This document shows positions 1-7,415 of a stretch of 13,204 nt of DNA, one piece after another (position 1 is the first letter of the stretch; each line of letters opens with the position of its first letter). The notes under the pieces are model-generated. The model did no database searches. It saw only the letters and a program-made list of their open reading frames with translations, and was not told the DNA's origin. The DNA comes from Gemmatimonadota bacterium (lineage in GTDB: Bacteria; Gemmatimonadota; Gemmatimonadetes; Longimicrobiales; Gaopeijiaceae), in assembly GCA_002731735.1 (NCBI GenBank), contig PCCM01000054.1, forward strand, positions 11,619 through 24,822, given 5' to 3'. A program made the translations under genes and the position numbers.

Positions 1-75
1 GGAGTGGTACCAGTTCCCCTTGCCACGTGCCTTTTGTTTTAGCAAGCTTGGAGCACTCCACACTAGGGGACGTAA

Positions 76-540
76 ATGAAAAAGATATTTTTTGGTTCCG
101 CCTTGGCGTTCGTGCTTGCAGGATGTTCGGCCACATACGGGGCAGCGCCCGAGACCGGCGGCGCTCAGGCAGCGGCGCCCGAAGCCGCCGTGGCGCCGGA
201 AGCTTCATCGGACGGCTCGTTTTATACGAGTCGGCAGGCTACCCGCGGCGACGGATTGTTCCGCGACAACTGTGTCAGTTGCCATTCTGCGTCCGAGTTC
301 GCGGGAGCTTCTTTTCAGCGACGCTGGCGCAACCGGGCGGTCGGGGACATCTACGAGTTCGTCCTCTACTCCATGCCCGATGACAATCCGGGCGGCCTCC
401 CTGAGCAGACCTATGCCGACATCGTCGCGTACATGCTCTCCATGAACGACTTTCCGGCGGGCGATTCCGAATTGCCGACGTCGATGGACGCGCTGATGGA
501 GATGATGATGTTTACGGGCGCGGGCGGCGGCGACCGGTAG
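76..540 (+). CDS. Lipoprotein c-type cytochrome (monohaem)
   Basis: A 154-residue exported electron carrier. Residues 1-17 (MKKIFFGSALAFVLAGC) form a lipoprotein signal with lipobox LAGC, so Cys17 should be lipidated and the protein anchored to a membrane on its periplasmic face. An Ala/Pro/Glu-rich linker (about 18-48) precedes one cytochrome c fold. The haem site is C66-V-S-C69-H70, and Met100 in 'SMPDDNPGGL' is the likely sixth iron ligand. The following 'YADIVAYML' helix is typical of small class I cytochromes that accept electrons from periplasmic dehydrogenases. The start is set by AGGGGA at 65-70, five bases before the ATG. The flavoprotein gene begins 22 nt downstream on the same strand, so the two are probably co-transcribed redox partners; that pairing is inference. 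The C-terminal 25 residues are acidic and Met-rich, with no recognised role. Confidence 0.9.
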   Translation: MKKIFFGSALAFVLAGCSATYGAAPETGGAQAAAPEAAVAPEASSDGSFYTSRQATRGDGLFRDNCVSCHSASEFAGASFQRRWRNRAVGDIYEFVLYSMPDDNPGGLPEQTYADIVAYMLSMNDFPAGDSELPTSMDALMEMMMFTGAGGGDR

Positions 541-562
541 CCGATCGGGATCCGAGTCTGAT

Positions 563-1864
563 ATGGGGGTGGATCGAAGGACGTTCCTGAAGGCGGCCAC
601 GACTGGTGCCGGTATGAGCCTCGCGGGGTTCACGCCCACATCAGGTGAGATCCACTCTCCCCAGCCCTTGAATGACGGATCTCACAGATCCGAACAGGCT
701 GCCCCGGACGTCGTCATCGTCGGCGCGGGGAATTTCGGGATGTGGACGGCGTTTTATCTCACCCGGCTCGGAGCGAACGTAACCGTCGTCGACAAATACG
801 GCCCGGCCAACTCGCGATCGACATCGGGCGGGGAGACACGCGGCGTCCGGTCCTCGTACGGTGGCCAGTCGACTGGACTTCTTTGGAACCGGTGGGCCAA
901 CGAGGCCATGAAACGCTGGACCCTGTGGGACGAGGAATGGGGCCGCCAGCTCCTGCCCAAGTTGTTCTTTAATACGGGGGACTTGATCGTTCGGCCCCGG
1001 ATGGTCTCGTATCTCGAGGATACGATGGCGGACTGGGACACGCTGGGCGTTCCCTACGAGCTCATCACCCCCGACGAGATCCGGTACCGCTGGCCGGTGA
1101 TCGGCCCGGAGGGGGTCGGGGTTGGGTTGTATGAGCCCGGGGCCGGTGTGGTACGCGCCCGGCGCGCGATCGAGAGCGTGGCCGAGGTGTTCCGGAAAGA
1201 GGGTGGGCAGGTGACGATCGCTGCCGCAGAGATGGGCGCTCGGGAGGGAAGGCAGTTGAACGAGCTGAACCTGGACCCTGGGGAGCAGATTTCGGCTGCG
1301 ACGTACATCTTCGCATGCGGCCCGTGGTTCCCCAAGGTATTTCCGGAACTCATGGGCCAACGCCTGAGGATTTCCATGGGGCACACGTTCTACTTCGCAA
1401 CGCCCCCCGGGGACAATAGATATTCGTACCCCAACCTTCCCAGCTACGGTTTTCCGGGTGTCACGGGTTGGCCCGCGTTAGGGCGAGACCATAGAGGCTT
1501 CCGTGTGCGGACCGGGGGACGCGGGGCCGAGGACCCCGACCTCAGCGACCGCTGGATTCCGGAGGAATATCATGCTCGACCGAGACAGGTTCTCGCCGAC
1601 CACTTCCCGGGTCTCGTGGATCAACCGATCAATGAGACCCGTGCCTGCCACTATGAAAGCAGTGTCAGCCGCAATTTCATCATCGACAAGCACCCCGACT
1701 TCGACAACGTGTGGCTTGCCGGGGGTGGGTCGGCGGAGTCCTTCAAGCAGGGCCCGGTCTTGGGTGAATATATCGCCAGGCGTGTGATGGGGCTCGACAA
1801 CGCGCCGGAGCTCACGGAAGGCTTCAGGCTCAGTGAAGAGGAGTTCGGCCAGCCCCGTCCGTAA
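563..1864 (+). CDS. Tat-exported FAD-dependent oxidoreductase, sarcosine oxidase-like (DAO family)
   Basis: A 433-residue flavoprotein that probably oxidises an amine or amino acid in the periplasm; the substrate is unknown. The N-terminus has a twin-arginine signal (D-R5-R6-T-F-L-K, then a short hydrophobic stretch to about residue 23). The FAD-binding beta-alpha-beta begins at residue 49, with G54-A-G-N-F-G and an acidic strand end at Asp77. Residues about 355-410, with 'ACHYESSVSRNFIIDKHP' and 'GGGSAESFKQGPVLGE', resemble the C-terminal part of monomeric sarcosine oxidase and N-methyltryptophan oxidase. Cys362 aligns by eye with the cysteine that binds FAD covalently there. The lysine that activates oxygen in sarcosine oxidase appears to be Arg314 here, which would suit a dehydrogenase passing electrons to the upstream cytochrome. 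No strong ribosome site precedes the ATG, but the Tat motif fixes this start. The gene converges on thrC with a 20-nt gap. Confidence 0.85.
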   Translation: MGVDRRTFLKAATTGAGMSLAGFTPTSGEIHSPQPLNDGSHRSEQAAPDVVIVGAGNFGMWTAFYLTRLGANVTVVDKYGPANSRSTSGGETRGVRSSYGGQSTGLLWNRWANEAMKRWTLWDEEWGRQLLPKLFFNTGDLIVRPRMVSYLEDTMADWDTLGVPYELITPDEIRYRWPVIGPEGVGVGLYEPGAGVVRARRAIESVAEVFRKEGGQVTIAAAEMGAREGRQLNELNLDPGEQISAATYIFACGPWFPKVFPELMGQRLRISMGHTFYFATPPGDNRYSYPNLPSYGFPGVTGWPALGRDHRGFRVRTGGRGAEDPDLSDRWIPEEYHARPRQVLADHFPGLVDQPINETRACHYESSVSRNFIIDKHPDFDNVWLAGGGSAESFKQGPVLGEYIARRVMGLDNAPELTEGFRLSEEEFGQPRP

Positions 1865-1866
1865 AT

Positions 1867-1912
1867 CTGCGAGCAGGAAATCCCTCAGACTGCGAGCAGG
1901 AAATCCCTCAGA
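1867..1912. repeat. Perfect 23-bp tandem duplication at the thrC 3' end
   Basis: Two identical 23-bp units, 1867-1889 and 1890-1912, lie head to tail with no mismatch. Read on the minus strand, the upstream unit (1890-1912) encodes residues of the thrC C-terminus 'LRDFLLA'. The second unit (1867-1889) supplies the TGA stop at 1885-1887 in a shifted frame, because 23 is not a multiple of three. It begins two bases after the stop codon of the convergent flavoprotein gene. Confidence 0.95.
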
Positions 1913-3180
1913 GCGGACATTTCAGTAGGGATCGACGTGACGTGACGCTCGGCCTGCAGGCAAGCCGCTAGGCGCTCCGGGACGGGTACTTCGCTTCCTA
2001 CCACAGGCTCCACGGCCTCCCGAAATTTCACGGGATGGGCCGTGCAGAGCGCCACGCAGGGGCCTTCGCCGAAGGCTCGACGCCCCGCCTCGACGCCCAA
2101 GTAGCCGACGGCCGAATGTGGGTCGAGTACGTAGCCCGTTCTCTCGTACACCTGCGCGATACAATCCCGTGTCTCGTCGTCGTTGTGAACGCTCCCGACC
2201 AGGTCCTTCCGTAGGCGGTCGAGGCCCCCTTCATAAAGGGCGAGGATACGGGCGAAGTTGCTCGGATCCCCCACGTCCATGGCGTTCGAGATTGTGGGAA
2301 TCGAGGGGCGAGGACTGAGCACTCCGCTCAGCAAGTACTCCGGAACCACATCGTTCACATTGGTGGCCGCTACGAACCCCCGGGTTGCCACGCCGAGCTT
2401 TTTGGCCATCAATCCGGCCGTCAGGTTGCCGAAATTTCCGGACGGCACCGAAAAAATCGGAGCCGGCCCCCTGGGCAGCTGCGCTGCGGCGTGCACGTAG
2501 TAAAAAATCTGCGGAAGCAGGCGGCCGATATTGATCGAGTTCGCCGAGCTCAGGCGGATCGCGTCGCTGAGGAGCGGGTCCGAGAACGCGGACTTTACGA
2601 GGCGCTGGCAGTCATCGAACGTGCCGTCGACTTCGAGAACGCGCACGTTTCCTCCAAGGGTCGTGAACTGCCGTTCCTGGAGGTCGGTGACTTTACCCTT
2701 GGGGAACAGAATCACGGTTCCCAAGCCCGGTACGCCCAAGAAGGCCTGTGCGACCGCGCTTCCGGTGTCACCGGACGTAGCCGCCAGGATCGTGAGTGGG
2801 TCCCCACCCTCGGTGCCCAAGTAGCCTAGGAGCTGTGCCATAAAACGCGCACCGACATCCTTGAACGCCAAAGTCGGGCCGTGGAAGAGCTCGAGCAGGT
2901 GTACGTCGTCGCCCTGCGCGACCAGCGGAACCTCGAAATTCAAGGCAGTATCGACGATGCGGTCGAGATCCGCGGCCGGGATCAACGAACCGAGGAGGTG
3001 CCCTGCGACCGCGCGAGAGACGGCAGAGAAGGACTGACCGTTCAACTCCGCCAGAAGCGAGGTGTCGATCGGGTCTATCCGCTCCGGCAGGTAAAGCCCC
3101 CCGTCGGGCGCGAGTCCTGCTGTGAGTGCGGCGCGAAGGTCGGCCGCCGGGCTTTGGCCGCCGGTGCTGACGAATTTCAA
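1885..3180 (-). CDS. thrC: Threonine synthase
   Basis: Converts O-phosphohomoserine to threonine and phosphate with pyridoxal phosphate, the last step of threonine synthesis, in the cytoplasm. The 431-residue product matches the E. coli ThrC type along its length. 'STGGQSPAADLRAAL' is at the N-terminus, 'ELFHGPTLAFKDVGARFMAQ' holds the PLP lysine at residue 107 (same number as in E. coli), and 'ATSGDTGSAVA', 'SANSINIGRLLPQI', 'SVPSGNFGNLTAGLMAKKLG' and 'TAHPVKF' follow. I place the start at a TTG (3180-3178). It overlaps the thrB stop as TTGA, has GAGG seven bases upstream, and gives the family's normal N-terminus; the reading frame stays open another 111 codons upstream but that part overlaps thrB and has no family similarity. 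The C-terminal nine residues and stop lie in a 23-bp tandem duplication. It is the third gene of thrABC and is probably translated by coupling to thrB. Confidence 0.96.
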   Translation of the reverse strand: MKFVSTGGQSPAADLRAALTAGLAPDGGLYLPERIDPIDTSLLAELNGQSFSAVSRAVAGHLLGSLIPAADLDRIVDTALNFEVPLVAQGDDVHLLELFHGPTLAFKDVGARFMAQLLGYLGTEGGDPLTILAATSGDTGSAVAQAFLGVPGLGTVILFPKGKVTDLQERQFTTLGGNVRVLEVDGTFDDCQRLVKSAFSDPLLSDAIRLSSANSINIGRLLPQIFYYVHAAAQLPRGPAPIFSVPSGNFGNLTAGLMAKKLGVATRGFVAATNVNDVVPEYLLSGVLSPRPSIPTISNAMDVGDPSNFARILALYEGGLDRLRKDLVGSVHNDDETRDCIAQVYERTGYVLDPHSAVGYLGVEAGRRAFGEGPCVALCTAHPVKFREAVEPVVGSEVPVPERLAACLQAERHVTSIPTEMSALRDFLLAV

Positions 3181-4130
3181 GCCGGAGCCTCGATCATGTG
3201 GGCGCCCGTATCGCCCACCTTGGAAACATGAGTATCCACGCCCTCGAGGCCCACTTCTGCGAAGGCGCCGGCCATCGCCGTGGCGACAGACTCGGCTTCG
3301 GAGACGGATCGGCAAAGCGCGAACATCGAGGGTCCAGATCCCGACAAGCCGGCGCCCAGTGCGCCCGCCTCGAGGCCGGCGGCGCGTACGGCATCGAACC
3401 CGGGAATGAAGGGACTCCGGTGCGGCTCCGCGGCTCGGTCTACGAGTGCACGTGTGATGAGATCCCAGTCCTCTTCGTACAACCCCACGACCAGGGCCGC
3501 ACAGTCGCCCCACTGTCGCACCGCTTGTTTCAGCGGGAGCACGTCAGGGAGGATGCCCCTCATCTCGCTCGTCTCGAGCTCCAGATCGGGATGGACCAGT
3601 GCCACAGCGAGCCCCGTGGGTACGGGAAGCGGAATGACGATCTCCGGTTCCTCGGGCCGGACCATGACGATGCCCCCGTGGAGCGCTGGGGCGATGTTGT
3701 CCGGGTGAGTGTCTCGCTTCGGGCCACGCTCACCCTCCGAGGCGCAGCGAAGCAGGGCCTCCGGTGACAGTCCCGTTTGGAGGAGTGCATCCGCGGCGAC
3801 TACGGCCGCCACTGCACTGGCGGCACTGCCTCCCATCCCACCCGAAATGGGGAGACCCTTCCAGACCTCGATCTCGACGCCCACGTCCTCCATGCGGGAT
3901 TCCGCCAGGACGGCAGCCGTGGCGACGCCGGCTACGTTGCGAGCCGCCTCCGTCGGCAGGCGTCCCCCGTCACCGTGGACTGCTGAAATGACCACGCCAG
4001 GCTCGTTCCGCAGCCTCGCTTCCACCTCGTCTCCCGGCTCCCCCAAAGCGAGACCGAAGACGTCGAAGCCGCAGATGATGTTGCCGACGGTGGCCGGCGC
4101 AAAGGCGCGAGCTGTCTCGGTGTTTGGCAT
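3177..4130 (-). CDS. thrB: Homoserine kinase
   Basis: Phosphorylates homoserine with ATP to O-phosphohomoserine, the substrate of the adjacent threonine synthase. The 317-residue protein belongs to the GHMP kinase superfamily. The N-terminal 'AFAPATVGNIICGFDVFGLA' (residues 9-28) is the homoserine-kinase substrate region. The ATP phosphate-binding loop is 'PISGGMGGSAAS' (about 94-105), with Gly/Ser residues as expected, and the C-terminal GHMP motif is 'GLSGSGPSMFAL' (261-272). Length is normal for the family. The ATG shares one base with the thrA stop (TGATG at 4132-4128), which indicates translational coupling. Its own stop overlaps the thrC TTG start. No missing key residue is seen. Confidence 0.96.
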   Translation of the reverse strand: MPNTETARAFAPATVGNIICGFDVFGLALGEPGDEVEARLRNEPGVVISAVHGDGGRLPTEAARNVAGVATAAVLAESRMEDVGVEIEVWKGLPISGGMGGSAASAVAAVVAADALLQTGLSPEALLRCASEGERGPKRDTHPDNIAPALHGGIVMVRPEEPEIVIPLPVPTGLAVALVHPDLELETSEMRGILPDVLPLKQAVRQWGDCAALVVGLYEEDWDLITRALVDRAAEPHRSPFIPGFDAVRAAGLEAGALGAGLSGSGPSMFALCRSVSEAESVATAMAGAFAEVGLEGVDTHVSKVGDTGAHMIEAPA

Positions 4131-6601
4131 CAGGATTCTGCCAGCGCTCTCAGGATGTCCGCGAACACCCCGGCAGCCGTGACGTCCGGCCCCGCCCCCG
4201 GACCCCGCACGACCAGGGGTGTGTCCGCATAACGTGTTGACGTGATGGTCACGAGATTTTCGCTGTTGGAGAGACTTGCACAGGGATGGTCGGGTGCCAC
4301 CTCGCTCAGGCGAACGGAGGCCTGACCCTCATCGACAGACGCGAGGTAACGCAGAGCGCGGCCCGCTGCCAAGGCCTGTTCACGGAGCTCCGTGAAGTGT
4401 GCATCCACCTCCGGGAGGCGCTTCCAGAAGTCGCCCACGGCCATGTCCGACCATCCCTCGCCAGGAAGAAGTGGTGTGATTTCCACGTCCCCCAACTCAA
4501 AGGAAAACCCGGCCATCCGCCCAAGGATGACGAGCTTCCGGGCGACATCGCGCCCGCCCAGATCCTCACGCGGATCCGGCTCCGTGTAGCCCAGATCGTC
4601 GGCCTCCCTGAGCGCCTCACTGAACGGTGTGCCGGCCATCAGCCGGTCGCAGATGAATCCCAACGTTCCCGAGAGAACCCCCTCGACCTGTTCGATCTCA
4701 TCGCCTGTCGCAACCAGATCCTCGATTGTCCTGAGTACGGGAAGCCCCGCCCCGACTGTGGTCTCGAAGAAGAGGCCCATCCCCTGCGCCCCCAGGCGTC
4801 GAAGCGTATCGAAGCGCTCCATAGCGTCCGAAAACGCGAGTTTGTTAGCGCTCACGACCGCGACTCCCTCCTCGAGGAGGGCTTCATAGTCCTGGCCCAC
4901 ATCTACGCTTGCAGTGGCGTCGACGAAGACACGGCGGGGATGATCGGAGCGCACCGCGGTCTCGATCATGTCCGCTTGGGTGGTCATCGCCGTTTCACTC
5001 GCGCTGCGCCAATCGCTCAAGTCCAACCCCATCGGATCGAGTACGGCTCCTTTGCTTCGGGCAAGCCCGGCGAGCACCACCTCCACTCCCTCCGCACGCA
5101 GCCTCTCCGCCTGCGCGCCGATCTGGTCGAGCAAAGCCGCCCCGACCCGACCCACACCGCTCACATAGAGCCGGAGACTCCGGCCCGGTGGCTGGAACAG
5201 GGCTCGGTGAATGGCCCTCAACGCGCGTTCTTCGTCGTCCTGTGTGACGACGAGCGAAATGTTGAGTTCTGAACTGCCCTGTGCGATGGCTCTTACGTTG
5301 ACCCGGTGGTGCCCGAGTACGTCGAAGATTCGGCCGGCAATCCCTGGCGATTCACGCATGGCCTCGCCTACGGCCGCCATTATCGAGCAGCGCTCCTCCA
5401 CCACGAGGTCCTCCACGAGATTCGCCTGTCGCTCCAGGGCGAACGCCTCATGAGCTGCATGGACCGCCTGTTCCAGCTTACCTGGCTCCACGGCGAAGCA
5501 GATGGACCGCTCACTCGATGCCTGAGTGATGAGGATGACACTGATGCGCTCGCGAGCCAGTGCCCCGAACAGGCGTTCGGCAGTGCCCGGTGACCCCTGG
5601 AGGCCGATGCCTTCGAGCCGGAGCAGGGACACGTTGTTGATCGAAGCAATGCCTCGGACAGGTCCCCGTGTGGCTGGGGCGACCTCACGCACTTCCGTCC
5701 CTTTGAACTCGCGGTTCAGCGTGTTTCGAATGAGGACTGGAAGGCCTTTCTCCCGGGCGGGCTGTACGGCCGCAGGGTGCATCACCTTGGCACCCCAATG
5801 CGAGAGCTCCATGAGCTCGTCATAGCTGAGGATCTCCAGGGAGAAAGCCTCCTTCACGATCCGGGGATCGGCACTCATGACTCCGTTCACGTCAGTCCAG
5901 ATTTCCACCGCCTCTGCGTCGAGTATGGCCCCGAGCAGTGTGGCGGTGTAGTCGGACCCACCTCGGCCAAGCGTTGTAGTTTCGCCAGCTTCAGTCCCGG
6001 CGACGAAGCCGGTCACCACCTGAAGGGGCCCGGCCTGCTCGAAGTGCGGCACCACCCGCTCGCGTGTGGGGGCCATCTTCACCGAAGCCGCGCCGAAATT
6101 GGCGTCGGTCACGATGAGCCCCGTCGTGTCGCACGCCTCCGCGTCCAGGCCCCGGGCGCGGAGGGCCGACGCCACCAGGATAGTGGAAAGCCGCTCGCCC
6201 ACGCTCAGCACGCCGTCCTGCGTGCGGGGAGTGCACTCGTTGACGAGCGAGACACCCCGAAGAAGCTCCTCGAGTTGGGTCAGAATGAGATCGATCGACT
6301 GGGCCACCTCACTCTGATCCTCAGGCCCGGCGAGCTCCTCGACGCTCTCCAGGTGCAGGCTTCGAATCTCCTCCAGCTTGGCGGCGCAACTCTTGTCTCC
6401 CGCCTTCGCCAAGTCCGATGCCGTGACCAACTCGTCGGTGACGTGTCCGAACGCTGACACCACCGCGATGGTTGGACCCTTCTCCGACTGGGCGGCGATG
6501 ATGGAAGCCACCTCCCGCACCCGGTCGGAGTTCCCCAAGGACGTGCCCCCAAATTTCAGAACGCGAAGTCCCACCGAGACCTCTTTGGAAGAAGTGCTCA
6601 T
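4130..6601 (-). CDS. thrA: Bifunctional aspartokinase / homoserine dehydrogenase
   Basis: A fused enzyme catalysing the first and third steps from aspartate to threonine. The kinase makes aspartyl phosphate and the dehydrogenase reduces aspartate semialdehyde to homoserine. With the ATG at 6601 the product is 823 residues, close to E. coli ThrA (820). The aspartokinase domain (about 12-305) starts with K16-F-G-G-T-S and contains 'TLGRGGSDYTATLLG' (210-224). Two ACT-type regulatory domains follow (about 318-390 and 400-465; 'GSPGTAERLF' and 'ESPGIAGRIF'), so feedback inhibition by threonine is likely. The homoserine dehydrogenase part has the NAD(P) loop G482-V-G-R-V-G, 'SANK' (584-587) and 'GYTEPDPREDLGGRDVARK' with catalytic Asp685 and Lys689. 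An in-frame ATG at 6658 would add 19 residues; I prefer 6601 because the product then matches the family length and has AGG eight bases upstream. First gene of thrABC. Confidence 0.96.
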   Translation of the reverse strand: MSTSSKEVSVGLRVLKFGGTSLGNSDRVREVASIIAAQSEKGPTIAVVSAFGHVTDELVTASDLAKAGDKSCAAKLEEIRSLHLESVEELAGPEDQSEVAQSIDLILTQLEELLRGVSLVNECTPRTQDGVLSVGERLSTILVASALRARGLDAEACDTTGLIVTDANFGAASVKMAPTRERVVPHFEQAGPLQVVTGFVAGTEAGETTTLGRGGSDYTATLLGAILDAEAVEIWTDVNGVMSADPRIVKEAFSLEILSYDELMELSHWGAKVMHPAAVQPAREKGLPVLIRNTLNREFKGTEVREVAPATRGPVRGIASINNVSLLRLEGIGLQGSPGTAERLFGALARERISVILITQASSERSICFAVEPGKLEQAVHAAHEAFALERQANLVEDLVVEERCSIMAAVGEAMRESPGIAGRIFDVLGHHRVNVRAIAQGSSELNISLVVTQDDEERALRAIHRALFQPPGRSLRLYVSGVGRVGAALLDQIGAQAERLRAEGVEVVLAGLARSKGAVLDPMGLDLSDWRSASETAMTTQADMIETAVRSDHPRRVFVDATASVDVGQDYEALLEEGVAVVSANKLAFSDAMERFDTLRRLGAQGMGLFFETTVGAGLPVLRTIEDLVATGDEIEQVEGVLSGTLGFICDRLMAGTPFSEALREADDLGYTEPDPREDLGGRDVARKLVILGRMAGFSFELGDVEITPLLPGEGWSDMAVGDFWKRLPEVDAHFTELREQALAAGRALRYLASVDEGQASVRLSEVAPDHPCASLSNSENLVTITSTRYADTPLVVRGPGAGPDVTAAGVFADILRALAES

Positions 6602-6723
6602 GTTAGAGGCCTGCTGCAGAAGTGGGGCGAGCTTGCCGCGTGCGGTACCGGTCCGCAAACTGCGTCACGAATCGCTGGGTGTGGTGCATGGAAGTGTGAC
6701 CTGCCAGCATTGAGTCAAAATCA

Positions 6724-6743
6724 TTTGGTGAATCAGAACCAAA
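6724..6743. promoter_or_regulatory. Short inverted repeat in the thrA/aquaporin divergent region
   Basis: TTTGGT at 6724-6729 and its perfect reverse complement ACCAAA at 6738-6743 flank an 8-nt centre. It sits about 20 bases before the aquaporin start, in the 161-nt region that must hold the promoters of both thrABC and the aquaporin gene. It could be an operator or a weak mRNA hairpin; a six-base arm can also arise by chance. I found no convincing -35/-10 pair for either gene here and no leader peptide rich in Thr codons. Confidence 0.25.
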
Positions 6744-6762
6744 AGATCGGAGTTTACTCATC

Positions 6763-7395
6763 ATGAGTCGATATGTAACCGAATTCGTAGGGACCTTCTT
6801 TCTGGTCCTCACCATCGGGTTGGTGGTTTTGGACGGCACCCCCATGGCGCCCATCGCCATAGGCTCGGTGTTGATGGCCATGGTGTACATGGGGGGACAT
6901 ATCTCCGGGGCGCATTATAACCCCGCCGTGAGCGTCGCGATTCTGATTCGCGGCAAGATGAAGGCCCGCGAGCTGGCTCCGTACGTAACAGCACAAATCA
7001 GCGGCGCGATTCTGGCGAGCCTCGCCGTGATGCTCATCGTGGGCGATACCTTCGCTCCCGCGCCGGATCCGGAGGCCGGACTCGTCGTGGTTCTTCTGTG
7101 TGAGGGCCTCTTCACTTTCGCTTTGTCTCTCGTGGTATTGAATGTGGCGACCGACGATGCCACCGTCGGAAACTCCTACTATGGCCTCGCCATCGGATTC
7201 ACGGTCCTGGCGGGCGCCTTCGCCGTCGGAGCCATCTCAGGAGGCGCTTTTAATCCGGCTGTTGGGACGGGCCCCATCCTCGTAGATGCGCTCGCGGGTG
7301 ATGGGTCCTTCGGTCAGCTGTGGATCTATTGGACCGGTCCCCTCCTCGGGAGTGTGGCCGCGGCGGGTGTCTACGATCTGCAACACCCCAGTTAG
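6763..7395 (+). CDS. Aquaporin-family (MIP) channel
   Basis: A 210-residue inner-membrane channel of the major intrinsic protein family with six hydrophobic segments and the two half-helix motifs. The first motif is 'HISGAHYNPAVS' (Asn53-Pro-Ala) and the second 'ISGGAFNPAVGTGP' (Asn164-Pro-Ala). The N-terminal 'TEFVGTFFLVLTIG' is also typical. Length is slightly short for the family (AqpZ is about 230). The residue after the second NPA, nearly always Arg in water and glycerol channels because it forms the selectivity filter, is Val167. The filter position in the fifth helix also looks non-polar. The substrate therefore cannot be predicted; water, glycerol, a neutral solute or a gas are all possible. 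GGAG (6749-6752) lies ten bases before the ATG. It is divergent from thrA, and its end is 20 nt from the convergent end of sdhB; no terminator is visible in that gap. Confidence 0.88.
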   Translation: MSRYVTEFVGTFFLVLTIGLVVLDGTPMAPIAIGSVLMAMVYMGGHISGAHYNPAVSVAILIRGKMKARELAPYVTAQISGAILASLAVMLIVGDTFAPAPDPEAGLVVVLLCEGLFTFALSLVVLNVATDDATVGNSYYGLAIGFTVLAGAFAVGAISGGAFNPAVGTGPILVDALAGDGSFGQLWIYWTGPLLGSVAAAGVYDLQHPS

Positions 7396-7415
7396 ACGGT
7401 GGCCTAGAGGCTGTC

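Noticed and set aside
10..45. Possible terminator or promoter of an upstream gene (CACGTG core followed by TTTTGTTTT)
   Set aside because: The palindromic core is only six bases and no stable stem precedes the T-rich stretch; the window starts too close to judge.
641..1384. Minus-strand open frame of 247 codons opposite the flavoprotein gene
   Set aside because: The plus-strand product has a full set of family motifs; the antisense product has none.
5777..6457. Plus-strand open frame of 226 codons inside thrA
   Set aside because: Fully antisense to a conserved aspartokinase region, with His/Arg/Gly-rich composition typical of a shadow frame.
6690..6718. Possible leftward promoter for thrABC (TTGACT on the minus strand)
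   Set aside because: The -35-like box is good, but 17 nt away the sequence is ACTTCC, which does not resemble a -10 element.
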